A stretch of DNA of 64,000 bases from Pseudomonas chlororaphis subsp. aurantiaca (lineage in GTDB: Bacteria; Pseudomonadota; Gammaproteobacteria; Pseudomonadales; Pseudomonadaceae): positions 2,418,001 to 2,482,000 of the forward strand of contig NZ_CP059162.1 in the NCBI RefSeq assembly GCF_013466605.1, given 5' to 3'. Both the position numbers and the translations under genes were made by a program. This document shows, one piece after another, positions 39,969 through 49,109 of this stretch. The notes under the pieces were generated by a model. It was not told where the DNA came from, did not search any database, and was given only the letters and a program-made list of their open reading frames with translations. Position 1 is the stretch's first letter. Each line of letters begins with the position of its first letter.

Positions 39969-40012
39969 AGGCAGTGCCTGGCGTGTCCCTCAGGGGGCGC
40001 CAGGCACTGCCT
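39969..40012. promoter_or_regulatory. Long perfect inverted repeat after exbD
   Basis: AGGCAGTGCCTGGCG (39969-39983) and its exact complement CGCCAGGCACTGCCT (39998-40012) form a 15-bp stem with a 14-base loop. It abuts the exbD stop codon. No T-run follows on the minus strand. It could act as an mRNA-stabilising hairpin, a partial terminator or an attenuator setting the ratio of TonB complex to receptor. Confidence 0.7.
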
Positions 40013-40413
40013 TCATCGGGTGGTCATCACGGATATCCTGGTGATCCCCGAACGTTCGATGGAGGCCATGGCCTTGGCCACCTGGCCGTAGTTGACGGCG
40101 GCGTCGGCCTGCAGCTGCACGCGCACCTCGCTGTCCTTGGCCTTGACCTCCTTGAGGCTGCTTTCCAGCAGCTCGGGGGCCATTTCGGACTTGGCCAGGT
40201 AGAACTTGCCGTCCTGGTCGACGCTGACCACCACCGGGTCTTTCTTCTCGGCGGGGGCCACGGCGTCGGTCTTCGGCAGGTTGACCTTGATCGCGTTGGT
40301 CATCAGCGGGGCAGTGACGATGAACACCACCAGCAGCACCAGCATCACGTCCACCAGTGGCGTGACGTTCATTTCACTGAGTACTTCGTCGCTGTCTTGA
40401 GTAGAGAAGGACA

Positions 40414-40414
<1 letters not shown>
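40013..40414 (-). CDS. exbD: ExbD/TolR-family energy transducer
   Basis: 133 residues with a single N-terminal membrane helix (MNVTPLVDVMLVLLVVFIVTAPLM) carrying the essential Asp (PLVDVML). The rest is periplasmic. It overlaps exbB by one base and forms with it the proton channel that drives TonB. Confidence 0.95.
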
Positions 40415-41121
<707 letters not shown>

Positions 41122-41171
41122 GGCTACACCTCGCATGCGTAAACAGGTTGTGAGTTCAGGTCAGGCCGCGG

Positions 41172-41993
41172 TCATTGCGGCAATTTGAAATCGATGGTCT
41201 GGGTGGCGAAGCCTTCGATCGGCGTGTCGCCGCGCTTGGCCGGGATGAATTTCCAGTTCTTCACCGCGGCCACGGCGGCCTCGTCCAGTTGCGGCTTGCC
41301 GCTGGAACGGGTGACTTCCACACTGCCGGCGCGGCCGTTGGGCAGCACCTTGATGCGCAGCACCACCGTGCCTTCCCAGTTGCGGCGCAGGGCCAGGGAC
41401 GGGTATTCCGGCGGCGGGTTGCCGAGGCTGGCCAGGCCGGAAACTGCCGCCGATTCCTTGACCGGCCCGGGGGCCGCGGCCGGTGCCGGAGCGGCGGCCG
41501 GCTGGCTGGGCGCTGTGGGCGCGGCCGGTGGCGCGGGGGCGGCTGGAGCCGGTGTTTTCGGTGGTTCGGGCTTTTTCACCGGCTTGGGTTTCTCGACCGG
41601 TTTGGGCTTTTCGATGGGCTTGGGTTTCTCCACCGGCTTGGGTGGCGGCTTGAGCGCGTCTTCGTCTTCCACCGGTTGCTCGGGTTCGGGCGGCGGCGGA
41701 GGCGGCGGGGGTTCCGGGGCGGGCGGCGCGGGCGGGGTCGGGCTGCTCAGCTCGACGGTCATTTCCGGGATTTCCGGGGGCGTTTCCAGTGGCGCGGCGC
41801 GGGTCTGCTGGAAGAACCACCAGGCGCCACCATGGAGCAGGGCCGAGACCGTCACCAGCAATAGCACCTGACGGTTGCTCAGGCCTCCGGGTTTCGATGC
41901 ATTGCCCTTATAAGGACGGCCCCGCGCAACCTGGACGACGGCTTCATCGTCCAAGGGCCTCGGCAGGGTTCTGTTCTTTACCGCATCGTTCAT
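41172..41993 (-). CDS. tonB: TonB-family energy transducer
   Basis: 273 residues from the ATG at 41993, with GAGGGAG upstream. One membrane helix (QVLLLVTVSALLHGGAWWFF, about residues 40-59) keeps the family Ser/His positions. A long Pro-rich span (PAPEPPPPPPPPEPEQP, then repeated EKPKPV units) crosses the periplasm. The C-terminal domain has NPPPEYPSLALRRNWEGTVVLRIKVLPNGR and AAVAAVKNWKFIPAKRG. First gene of the import block; its N-terminal cytoplasmic extension is longer than in E. coli TonB. Confidence 0.95.
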   Translation of the reverse strand: MNDAVKNRTLPRPLDDEAVVQVARGRPYKGNASKPGGLSNRQVLLLVTVSALLHGGAWWFFQQTRAAPLETPPEIPEMTVELSSPTPPAPPAPEPPPPPPPPEPEQPVEDEDALKPPPKPVEKPKPIEKPKPVEKPKPVKKPEPPKTPAPAAPAPPAAPTAPSQPAAAPAPAAAPGPVKESAAVSGLASLGNPPPEYPSLALRRNWEGTVVLRIKVLPNGRAGSVEVTRSSGKPQLDEAAVAAVKNWKFIPAKRGDTPIEGFATQTIDFKLPQ

Positions 41994-42094
41994 TAAAGCT
42001 CCCTCGGTCGGATGAAGGGCAATAAGGCACCGTTCGAACATTGGCTGGAATGTTCGAAAGTCGGGTTTAACTTTTTCAAGGGTGAGCAAAAGCC

Positions 42095-42118
42095 GATAGT
42101 TGAACTATCCAGTTGAAC
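42095..42118. promoter_or_regulatory. Operator-like palindrome upstream of tonB
   Basis: GATAGTT-G-AACTATC is a perfect 7-bp inverted repeat (42095-42109). AGTTGAAC is repeated just after it (42111-42118), giving a direct repeat of GTTGAAC as well. It lies about 100 bases upstream of the tonB start on the minus strand. It does not match a Fur box by eye. It may bind the unknown regulator of the tonB-yej block. Confidence 0.45.
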
Positions 42119-42945
42119 GGCCTTGTGCAAACGAGTGGCTTAACGCCTTCGACTTAGATTGTTCATTACCACTCCCTGGAACATTGTTATGGGATGAGCC
42201 GGTGTTTGTGGTGCACCTGTCTCGTACTCGTTACATATAGCAACCGCTATGCCAGATTGTGTCGCTTGTTATGCAATTGGCGACGGCCCGTAGTGCATGT
42301 CGCATTTATATAAATTTGCGAGAAAAACTGGCGCAGCCATATATATTCAGCGTCTCGAAAAGTTGACCTTAAATGCTTTTTACGGGCGAGCCTGCCTGCC
42401 CTGGGTTATCCGTTTTTCAGCCGGAAACAGGGGCGATCAATACCCTGGCCAACGCACTAAAAAGCGTCTGGCGAATTGATTTGGTGCAAATAAACAGTGA
42501 CTAGCCGGTCATTGCCTGGAGGTCCTTGATCTTGTTGTTTTCAGGGCTCTGCGTGGGGCTTCTGTAGTCTTTACGGCCCGCTCGGGGAGCATTCTTGAGT
42601 ATCCATGGCGCGCTCGCCTGCCCGCCATTGAGCAGGGCGATGACGGAGCTCTTATTAACCTGCTGGGGGTATAAATAATTAACCGGTACGTACATTGAGT
42701 GTATGTAAATAGCGGTCCGCTCATTACCCCGTGGTCGATGCCTTGATATTGAATTGCCTTATTGTCGGGCAATGCGTTGATCATCCAGTTTTAACGCGCT
42801 TGGCGCGTTTGTTTGTTGTCGAGTACGCAACAATAGAAATACGGATTTCGCTCGGTGAAATGTCACCGAGTGCAAAATGAAGTTGGCCGCTTAGTGGTTC
42901 AAAAACAATCGACGATAGGTCTTGTCGAAGGTTCTTCCGCCGACG
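42119..42945. other. AT-richer region of about 830 bases without a convincing gene
   Basis: Base composition falls well below the rest of the window, with runs such as CATTTATATAAATTTG and GCCATATATATTC. Short ORFs of 60-91 codons exist on both strands but lack ribosome sites and Pseudomonas codon use. A small hairpin (AACGCGC / GCGCGTT, 42793-42809) and another (CTCGGTGA / TCACCGAG, 42851-42870) are present. This may be an upstream control region or a remnant of transferred DNA. Confidence 0.5.
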
Positions 42946-43281
42946 CTACTTGAACAGTGGCGAGACCGGGCTGGGGGCGAATGTTTGTGTCGGGATGCCC
43001 TGGGCAGTACCCGGGAAGACGGGCTTGGATATCGGCACCGGGACAGGGTCGGCCTTATAACAGCCGCTGCCGCCAGCCTGGAAGTTGTCCTGTCGACTGG
43101 AGCGAGGGGGATTACCGGAGGCCGGCACAGGCAGTGCCGCGTAGCGTGCGCAAGGTCGACCGTCGATGACGCGCAGGGCGCGAGGGCTGGTCCGGGCAGG
43201 GCTGCCGGACGAGGCGGAACCAGGGGCGAAACGGTGGAGCCAATAGCGGAAAACGCCGGTGAACATGACTGCACATCGCAC
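42946..43281 (-). CDS. Small hypothetical protein, proline/serine-rich C-terminus
   Basis: 111 residues if started at the GTG 43281, which has AAGGAAG six bases upstream. This frame has the strong G/C third-position bias of Pseudomonas genes, and the C-terminal part (KADPVPVPISKPVFPGTAQG; APSPVSPLFK) looks protein-like. The overlapping frame starting with ATG 43283 shares the ribosome site but has poorer codon use. No family recognised and no signal peptide. It is isolated in a gene-poor stretch, so it may be a real orphan or a chance ORF. Confidence 0.35.
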   Translation of the reverse strand: MRCAVMFTGVFRYWLHRFAPGSASSGSPARTSPRALRVIDGRPCARYAALPVPASGNPPRSSRQDNFQAGGSGCYKADPVPVPISKPVFPGTAQGIPTQTFAPSPVSPLFK

Positions 43282-43563
43282 ATGAGACTTCCTTATCGCC
43301 AGTCTCAGCTCAACGAGCTTTTGGCTCGCCGTCTGCACTTTATAGGGACGCGGATAGCGTCCGATGATTGCTATTGGTGCGGGTAGGCACCGTCGATGCG
43401 GCTCTTGCGGTGGGTCGATTCGCAAGCTGCAGGTGCATGGGAAAAACGTGCCAGTTTCAGGTACGTTCGTGCAGTTTTCTTCGTCAGTGCTCGCCAGGCC
43501 TTGTTTAGCGGGGCTTGGCGGTGGGCAGGGGATGCTGGTGAGGCGAGGCTGATCGTGCCCATG

Positions 43564-43590
43564 AAAAAGCCCGGCACATCAGGCCGGGCT
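43564..43590 (-). terminator. Terminator after the DUF4349 gene
   Basis: AGCCCGGC / GCCGGGCT stem with a 7-base loop, followed on the minus strand by five T residues, about 27 bases past the stop. Confidence 0.88.
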
Positions 43591-43616
43591 TCTCGGGTTT
43601 TGCAGAGTGCTGCGAC

Positions 43617-44405
43617 TCAACGACGGCGTACGAACCGGCGCCACAGCCAGACCCAGATCATCGCCAGCGGGAAGGCCAGGATCAGGAACGGCAACACGTA
43701 GCTGCCTTTCTCCAGGGCTTCGGCGGTGCCGTAGGCGAGGTTGTCCAGCAGGTTGTCGAAGGCCCGTTGCAGTTTCGAGCCGCGCTGGCTGCTGTCGGTG
43801 GGCACGAAGTTCAGGGTCAGGCGATTGGTGTCGAGCCGCCGCTGGTGCCCGGCGGCGGCCTGGGCCAGGGCTTGCAGGTCGTTCTCGATGCTCGCCTGTT
43901 CCTTGCTCAGGGCGATCAGGTCGCTGACGGTGATGTCCTTGCGCGCCGCCAGCTGGTCGAGGCGTTGCTGCTGGGCCTTGAGCCGTTCCTGCTGGCGCTG
44001 CACGTCGGCCACGGCGTCGGCCAGGTCTTCGGCGCTGGTGATGCGTTCGCCGATTTCGGCGCCCTGGGCGGCCAGCGCGACTATCGGTTCGACGCCGTCG
44101 GGCACGATGCGCAGGATCACTTGGGCGTGGTACTGGCCTTGTTGCAGGCGCAGGATATTGCAGGCGCCGAACCTGGCGTTTTCGCAGGCTTCGCGGGTGG
44201 CGGCCAGGCGCGGTGCGATCTGCGCCGAGGGTAGCGACAGGCTCAGCTCGTGTTCGTAGGCCAGTTGCGCACCGGCCTTGCCCTGGGCGCCGCCGACCGC
44301 CACCGAGGACGAACGATCGCTGGGGGAACAGGCGGCCAGCAGCGTGCTGAGCAGCACCACGGCGAGGCTGCGCAGCGGGGTGGGGGTGTCGTCCTGAGGG
44401 TGCAT
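43617..44405 (-). CDS. DUF4349 lipoprotein
   Basis: 262 residues. The start at 44405 has AAGGAG. The N-terminal lipobox STLLAACSPSD anchors the protein at Cys26. A central coiled coil (LADAVADVQRQQERLKAQQQRLDQLAARKDITVSDLIALSKEQASIENDLQ, read in parts) follows. A C-terminal membrane helix (YVLPFLILAFPLAMIWVWLWRRFVRRR) ends in arginines. The layout fits DUF4349, a family of unknown function in the cell envelope. Stands alone between the gene-poor region and a divergent thioesterase. Confidence 0.88.
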   Translation of the reverse strand: MHPQDDTPTPLRSLAVVLLSTLLAACSPSDRSSSVAVGGAQGKAGAQLAYEHELSLSLPSAQIAPRLAATREACENARFGACNILRLQQGQYHAQVILRIVPDGVEPIVALAAQGAEIGERITSAEDLADAVADVQRQQERLKAQQQRLDQLAARKDITVSDLIALSKEQASIENDLQALAQAAAGHQRRLDTNRLTLNFVPTDSSQRGSKLQRAFDNLLDNLAYGTAEALEKGSYVLPFLILAFPLAMIWVWLWRRFVRRR

Positions 44406-44601
44406 GGTCGCTCCTTGAAATAAATGATCGTGCCCGGGGCTGGCGGGACGGCTGCGTATCTTATCGTCGATTGCCCGGGGAGGGGCGAGGATGACGTGTC
44501 GCCGCGGCTTATCGCCAGGGATTTGCCGGATGGATACGGCTGGTCGCCGGCGCCGCTTCGGGGTACACCTCGGTCATCGCCATCGGCAACGGAGACCCGC
44601 C

Positions 44602-45015
44602 ATGAGCACGCCCGAGCTACCCGAAGGTTATGCCCCCTTGTCCCGCAGCAGCCCGCTGCTGGAGTTGATTGGTCCGGTGTATTGCCGTGGCAGCGGCTTG
44701 CAGCTGGAGATCGGCCTGCGCGCCGACAGCCGTCACGCCAACGGGCGTGGCACCATGCACGGCGGCATCCTCGCCACCCTGGCCGATATCGGCATGGGCT
44801 ACGCCATGGCCTTCGCCAGTGACCCACCGTTACCGCTGATCACCGCCAGCATGCACCTGGACTACCTCGGCGCGGTGCAGGTCGGCGAATGGATAGATGT
44901 ACGCCTGGAGCACTCCAAGCGCGGCCGGCAGATGGCCTTCGCCACCGTCACCCTGCAGGTCGGCGAGCGGGTGGTGGCCAGGGCCAATGCGGTGTTCGCG
45001 GTGCCGGGTGGCTGA
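44602..45015 (+). CDS. PaaI-type hotdog-fold thioesterase
   Basis: 137 residues from the ATG at 44602 with GGAGA upstream. The hotdog motif HGGILATLADIGMGYAMAF carries the catalytic Asp on the long helix, preceded by NGRGTMHGG. The second half (LDYLGAVQVGEWIDVRLEHSKRGRQMAFATVTL) is complete. It hydrolyses acyl-CoA thioesters; the physiological acyl group is unknown. It converges with rtcR. Confidence 0.9.
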   Translation: MSTPELPEGYAPLSRSSPLLELIGPVYCRGSGLQLEIGLRADSRHANGRGTMHGGILATLADIGMGYAMAFASDPPLPLITASMHLDYLGAVQVGEWIDVRLEHSKRGRQMAFATVTLQVGERVVARANAVFAVPGG

Positions 45016-45053
45016 GGGTAGGTCAAGTGTGTGGGGCGCTTTTGCGAGCGCTC

Positions 45054-46661
<1,608 letters not shown>

Positions 46662-46807
46662 GTTTATACCTGAAGATAAATAGCGATAAATAAAGATATA
46701 AAATTATCAGCAGTTTTGTCTCGAAGATTTGCAAAGGAAAAAGTATTTAAAAATAAAATTGTTATAAATCAATTGGTTAAAAAATAACTCGCAGGAAAGA
46801 ATAAAAC

Positions 46808-46823
46808 TGGCATAGCGGCTGCA
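46808..46823 (+). promoter_or_regulatory. Sigma-54 (-24/-12) promoter of the rsr-rtc operon
   Basis: TGGCATAGCGGCTGCA has GG (46809-46810) and GC (46821-46822) separated by exactly ten bases, the spacing RpoN requires. It lies 44 bases upstream of the rsr start, in an AT-rich gap divergent from rtcR. RtcR would bind between here and its own start. Confidence 0.85.
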
Positions 46824-46865
46824 ATCTCTCTGGCAACGAACAAGACAACAGAGCGAGATGCCAAG

Positions 46866-48416
46866 ATGGCCAACTTCCAGCTGTTCAACACCCAACAGGC
46901 AAAAGCGCCGGCGAGCAACACCCTGAACGCTGCCCAGGCCCCGGCCTATGCCTACAACGCCAAGCATCGCCTGGCCCAACTGACGGTGACCGGTTGTCTG
47001 AACTCGACCTTCTACACCTCGCCTGAAGGTCAGCTGGACGCGGTGTTGCAGCTGGTGAACGAAGTCGACAGCCGTTTCGTCGCCCAGGCCGCGCGTTACG
47101 CTCGGCAGCAGGGTCATATGAAAGACATGCCGGCCTTGCTGCTGGCGGCGCTGACCGCGCAACGCTCGGCCCTGGTGCCGGAGCTGTTTGCCCAGGTGGT
47201 GGACAACGGCAAGATGCTGCGCAACTTCGTGCAGATCCTGCGCAGCGGGGCGACCGGGCGTAAATCCCTGGGGTCGCAGCCCAAGCGCCTGGTGCAGAAC
47301 TGGTTGAACAGCGCCAGCGAACGCCAGCTGTTGCAGGCCTCGGTGGGCAACCAGCCGTCGCTGGCGGACGTGGTCAAGATGGTTCACCCCAAGCCAAGCG
47401 AGGCCTGGCGCGCAGCCTTCTTCGCCTGGTTGATCGGCAAGCCGGTGGATGCGCAGGCGCTGCCCGAGCTGACCCGCGCCTTGCTGGCCTTTCGCAGCGG
47501 GGCGACCAGGGCTGTGCCGCAGGTGCCGTTCCAGTTGCTCGGCAACGAACCCCTGAGCCGCGAGCAATGGGCCGAACAGGCGCACAATATGGGCTGGCAG
47601 GGGCTGCGCATGAACCTCAACACCCTGGCCCGCCATGGCGCGTTCCAGGTGCCGGGTTGCACCGAGTATGTGGCGGCGCGGCTGGCGGATGCCGCCGAAG
47701 TGGCCAAGGCCCGGGTCTACCCGTACCAGTTGCTGGCGGCCTACCGCATGGCCGGGGACGAGGTGCCGCAGCCGGTGCGCGAGGCGTTGCAGGATGCCCT
47801 GGAGCTGTCGCTGGCCAACGTGCCGGCGCTGCAAGGCGCGGTGGTGGTGTGCCCGGATGTCTCGGGGTCGATGCACAGCCCGGTCACTGGTTATCGCCAG
47901 GGCGCCACCACGGCGGTGCGTTGCATCGATGTGGCGGCGCTGGTGGCGGCAGCGGTGTTGCGCAAGCAGCCGGCGGCGCGGGTCATGCCGTTCGAGGTCG
48001 GGGTGGTGGATATCCGCCTCAACCCGCGGGACAGCGTGATGAGCAATGCGCAGAAACTGGCGGCCATCGGCGGTGGCGGGACCAACTGCTCGGCGCCCCT
48101 GGCACAACTGGCCAACGCCAAGTGCAAGGTGGACACCCTGATCCTGGTCTCGGACAACGAGTCGTGGATTGATGCGCGGCGCCATGGGGCGACCGAAACC
48201 CTGCGCCAGTGGGAGCGGATCAAGGCCATCAACCCACAGGCGCGGCTGGTGTGCATCGATATGCAACCCGGGGCCACCACCCAGGCGCCGGACCGCGAGG
48301 ACATCCTCAACGTCGGCGGCTTCAGTGACGCGGTGTTCGATGTGATCCAGCAGTTCACCGCGGGCAACTACGGTGCGCAGCACTGGGTCGAGGCGATCGA
48401 GGCGATGGCGCCTTGA
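46866..48416 (+). CDS. rsr: Rsr, bacterial Ro60 (TROVE-domain) RNA-binding protein
   Basis: 516 residues. The N-terminal two thirds is a HEAT-like TROVE ring (FTSPEGQLDAVLQLVNEVDSRFVAQAARYARQQGHMKDMPALLL in parts). The C-terminal von Willebrand A domain has the MIDAS motif DVSGSMHS (about residue 336) and IGGGGTNCSAPLAQL. Ro proteins bind Y RNAs on the outside of the ring and misfolded RNA ends in the hole, often with PNPase. The RNA array immediately downstream provides the expected partner RNAs. Confidence 0.96.
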   Translation: MANFQLFNTQQAKAPASNTLNAAQAPAYAYNAKHRLAQLTVTGCLNSTFYTSPEGQLDAVLQLVNEVDSRFVAQAARYARQQGHMKDMPALLLAALTAQRSALVPELFAQVVDNGKMLRNFVQILRSGATGRKSLGSQPKRLVQNWLNSASERQLLQASVGNQPSLADVVKMVHPKPSEAWRAAFFAWLIGKPVDAQALPELTRALLAFRSGATRAVPQVPFQLLGNEPLSREQWAEQAHNMGWQGLRMNLNTLARHGAFQVPGCTEYVAARLADAAEVAKARVYPYQLLAAYRMAGDEVPQPVREALQDALELSLANVPALQGAVVVCPDVSGSMHSPVTGYRQGATTAVRCIDVAALVAAAVLRKQPAARVMPFEVGVVDIRLNPRDSVMSNAQKLAAIGGGGTNCSAPLAQLANAKCKVDTLILVSDNESWIDARRHGATETLRQWERIKAINPQARLVCIDMQPGATTQAPDREDILNVGGFSDAVFDVIQQFTAGNYGAQHWVEAIEAMAP

Positions 48417-48438
48417 TCGGCAAGACATGAGATAAACC

Positions 48439-48460
48439 GTGCGCCGCTCACCCGGCGCAC
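48439..48460 (+). terminator. Strong hairpin after rsr (possible partial terminator or processing site)
   Basis: GTGCGCCG (48439-48446) pairs with CGGCGCAC (48453-48460) through a 6-base loop, just after the rsr stop. A T6 run begins about ten bases later, too far for a classical terminator. It may separate rsr mRNA from the ncRNA array or allow read-through. Confidence 0.5.
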
Positions 48461-48481
48461 GCCGAAGATTTTTTGTTCATT

Positions 48482-48545
48482 GGCCCCGAATGCCGCTGTG
48501 ACTACATCCAAAGACGTCCCAGCAGATTTAGTCAGGGCCTGTGAA
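48482..48545 (+). ncRNA. Y-RNA-like module a (degenerate)
   Basis: It keeps the CGAATGCC lead (48487-48494), an upper helix GCTGTGAC (48495-48502) with 7 of 8 positions pairing to GTCAGGGC (48531-48538), and the TACA following the 5' strand. The loop holds no T-arm or D-arm, and no lower-helix 3' strand is seen. It is best read as a decayed or minimal first module of the array. Confidence 0.45.
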
Positions 48546-48621
48546 GGCACGAATGCCGGTGGCTGTACATCCTGGTTATGCCGGTTCGATTCCGGCGATC
48601 AGTCACTCCTTTTGTCGTGCC
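48546..48621 (+). ncRNA. Y-RNA-like module b (T-arm only)
   Basis: Lower helix GGCACGA (48546-48552) / TCGTGCC (48615-48621) is perfect. Internal loop ATGCCG faces TCCTTTTG. Upper helix GTGGCTG (48559-48565) / CAGTCAC (48600-48606) has one G-U pair. TACA follows, then a T-arm GCCGG-TTCGATT-CCGGC (48580-48596). There is no acceptor-like stem or D-arm. ACC and seven T residues follow the lower helix, so this module could end its own transcript. Confidence 0.7.
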
Positions 48622-48638
48622 ACCTTTTTTTGCAGTTT

Positions 48639-48764
48639 CAGCGACGAATGCTGATGGAACTACATCCCAGATTCGTGATGCGGGTTCGAGTCCCGCCGGT
48701 GCCCGAAAAGGCGCCGTAGTTCAACGGTCAGAACACGAGTGCACGGTTTCATCGACCCTTGTCG
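48639..48764 (+). ncRNA. Y-RNA-like module c with complete permuted tRNA-like head
   Basis: Upper helix GATGGAAC (48650-48657) / GTTTCATC (48743-48750), then TACA. An anticodon-stem-like helix ATTCGTG (48668-48674) / CACGAGT (48731-48737) follows. The T-arm is GCGGG-TTCGAGT-CCCGC (48677-48693). A 7-bp acceptor-like stem CGGTGCC (48694-48700) / GGCGCCG (48707-48713) is closed by CGAAAA. Then come U-A, as at tRNA positions 8-9, and the D-arm GTTC-AACGGTCA-GAAC (48716-48731) with the invariant GG. The lower helix is weak (CAGCGA / TCGTCG). Confidence 0.78.
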
Positions 48765-48791
48765 TCGCAGGTTTTTCTCCCGCCCGAGCGG

Positions 48792-48899
48792 GATGGCAGC
48801 GAATGCCACAGGTACTACATCGTGTCGCGGGTTCGAGCCCCGCCAGCCGCAAGGCTGTAGCTCAGTCGGTAGAGCAAAGGTGCCTGTTCTCTTGTCGCT
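48792..48899 (+). ncRNA. Y-RNA-like module d with permuted tRNA-like head
   Basis: Lower helix GGCAGCGA (48792-48799) / TCGCTGCC (48892-48899) is perfect. Internal loop is ATGCC. Upper helix ACAGGTAC (48805-48812) / GTGCCTGT (48877-48884), then TACA. T-arm GCGGG-TTCGAGC-CCCGC (48824-48840) leads to CAGCC (48841-48845) / GGCTG (48850-48854), closed by a GCAA tetraloop. Then U-A and the D-arm GCTC-AGTCGGTA-GAGC (48857-48872) with GG in the loop. All tRNA elbow features are present but in permuted order. Confidence 0.8.
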
Positions 48900-48926
48900 G
48901 CCCGCAGGCCTGGCCTGCACCGATTG

Positions 48927-49041
48927 ACCCGGCGAATGCCGGTGGAACTACAGGACAGCGTGGTCGCGGGTTCGATTCCCGCCAACCGCAAGGGGCTAGC
49001 TCAGTGGCAGAGCGCGCTGCATGTTTCACCTTCACTGGTCG
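48927..49041 (+). ncRNA. Y-RNA-like module e with permuted tRNA-like head
   Basis: Lower helix CGGCGA (48927-48932) / TCGCCG (49036-49041); loop ATGCC. Upper helix GGTGGAAC (48938-48945) / GTTTCACC (49020-49027), then TACA. CAGCG (48953-48957) pairs with CGCTG (49012-49016). T-arm GCGGG-TTCGATT-CCCGC (48963-48979). The acceptor-like stem is reduced to CC-GCAA-GG (48983-48990). D-arm GCTC-AGTGGCA-GAGC (48996-49010). TTTT follows the lower helix. It ends 68 bases before the likely rtcB start. Confidence 0.78.
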
Positions 49042-49109
49042 CCGTTTTATGCCGGACCACCCGGCCACCGAACAGGGTCGAAATGTCGACCACAGAAAAA
49101 AGAGCCGAG

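Noticed and set aside
42922..43386. 154-codon plus-strand ORF in the gene-poor region
   Set aside because: No ribosome site, arginine/glycine-rich composition, and it is antisense to a frame with better codon use.
48677..49010. Genuine tRNA genes
   Set aside because: T-arms precede D-arms, there is no anticodon arm between a D-arm and its T-arm, and no CCA or acceptor 3' end. The order is permuted, so ordinary tRNA genes are excluded.
48924..49109. N-terminal extension of rtcB into the array
   Set aside because: The known RtcB N-terminus aligns at 49110. The upstream codons coincide with module e helices.
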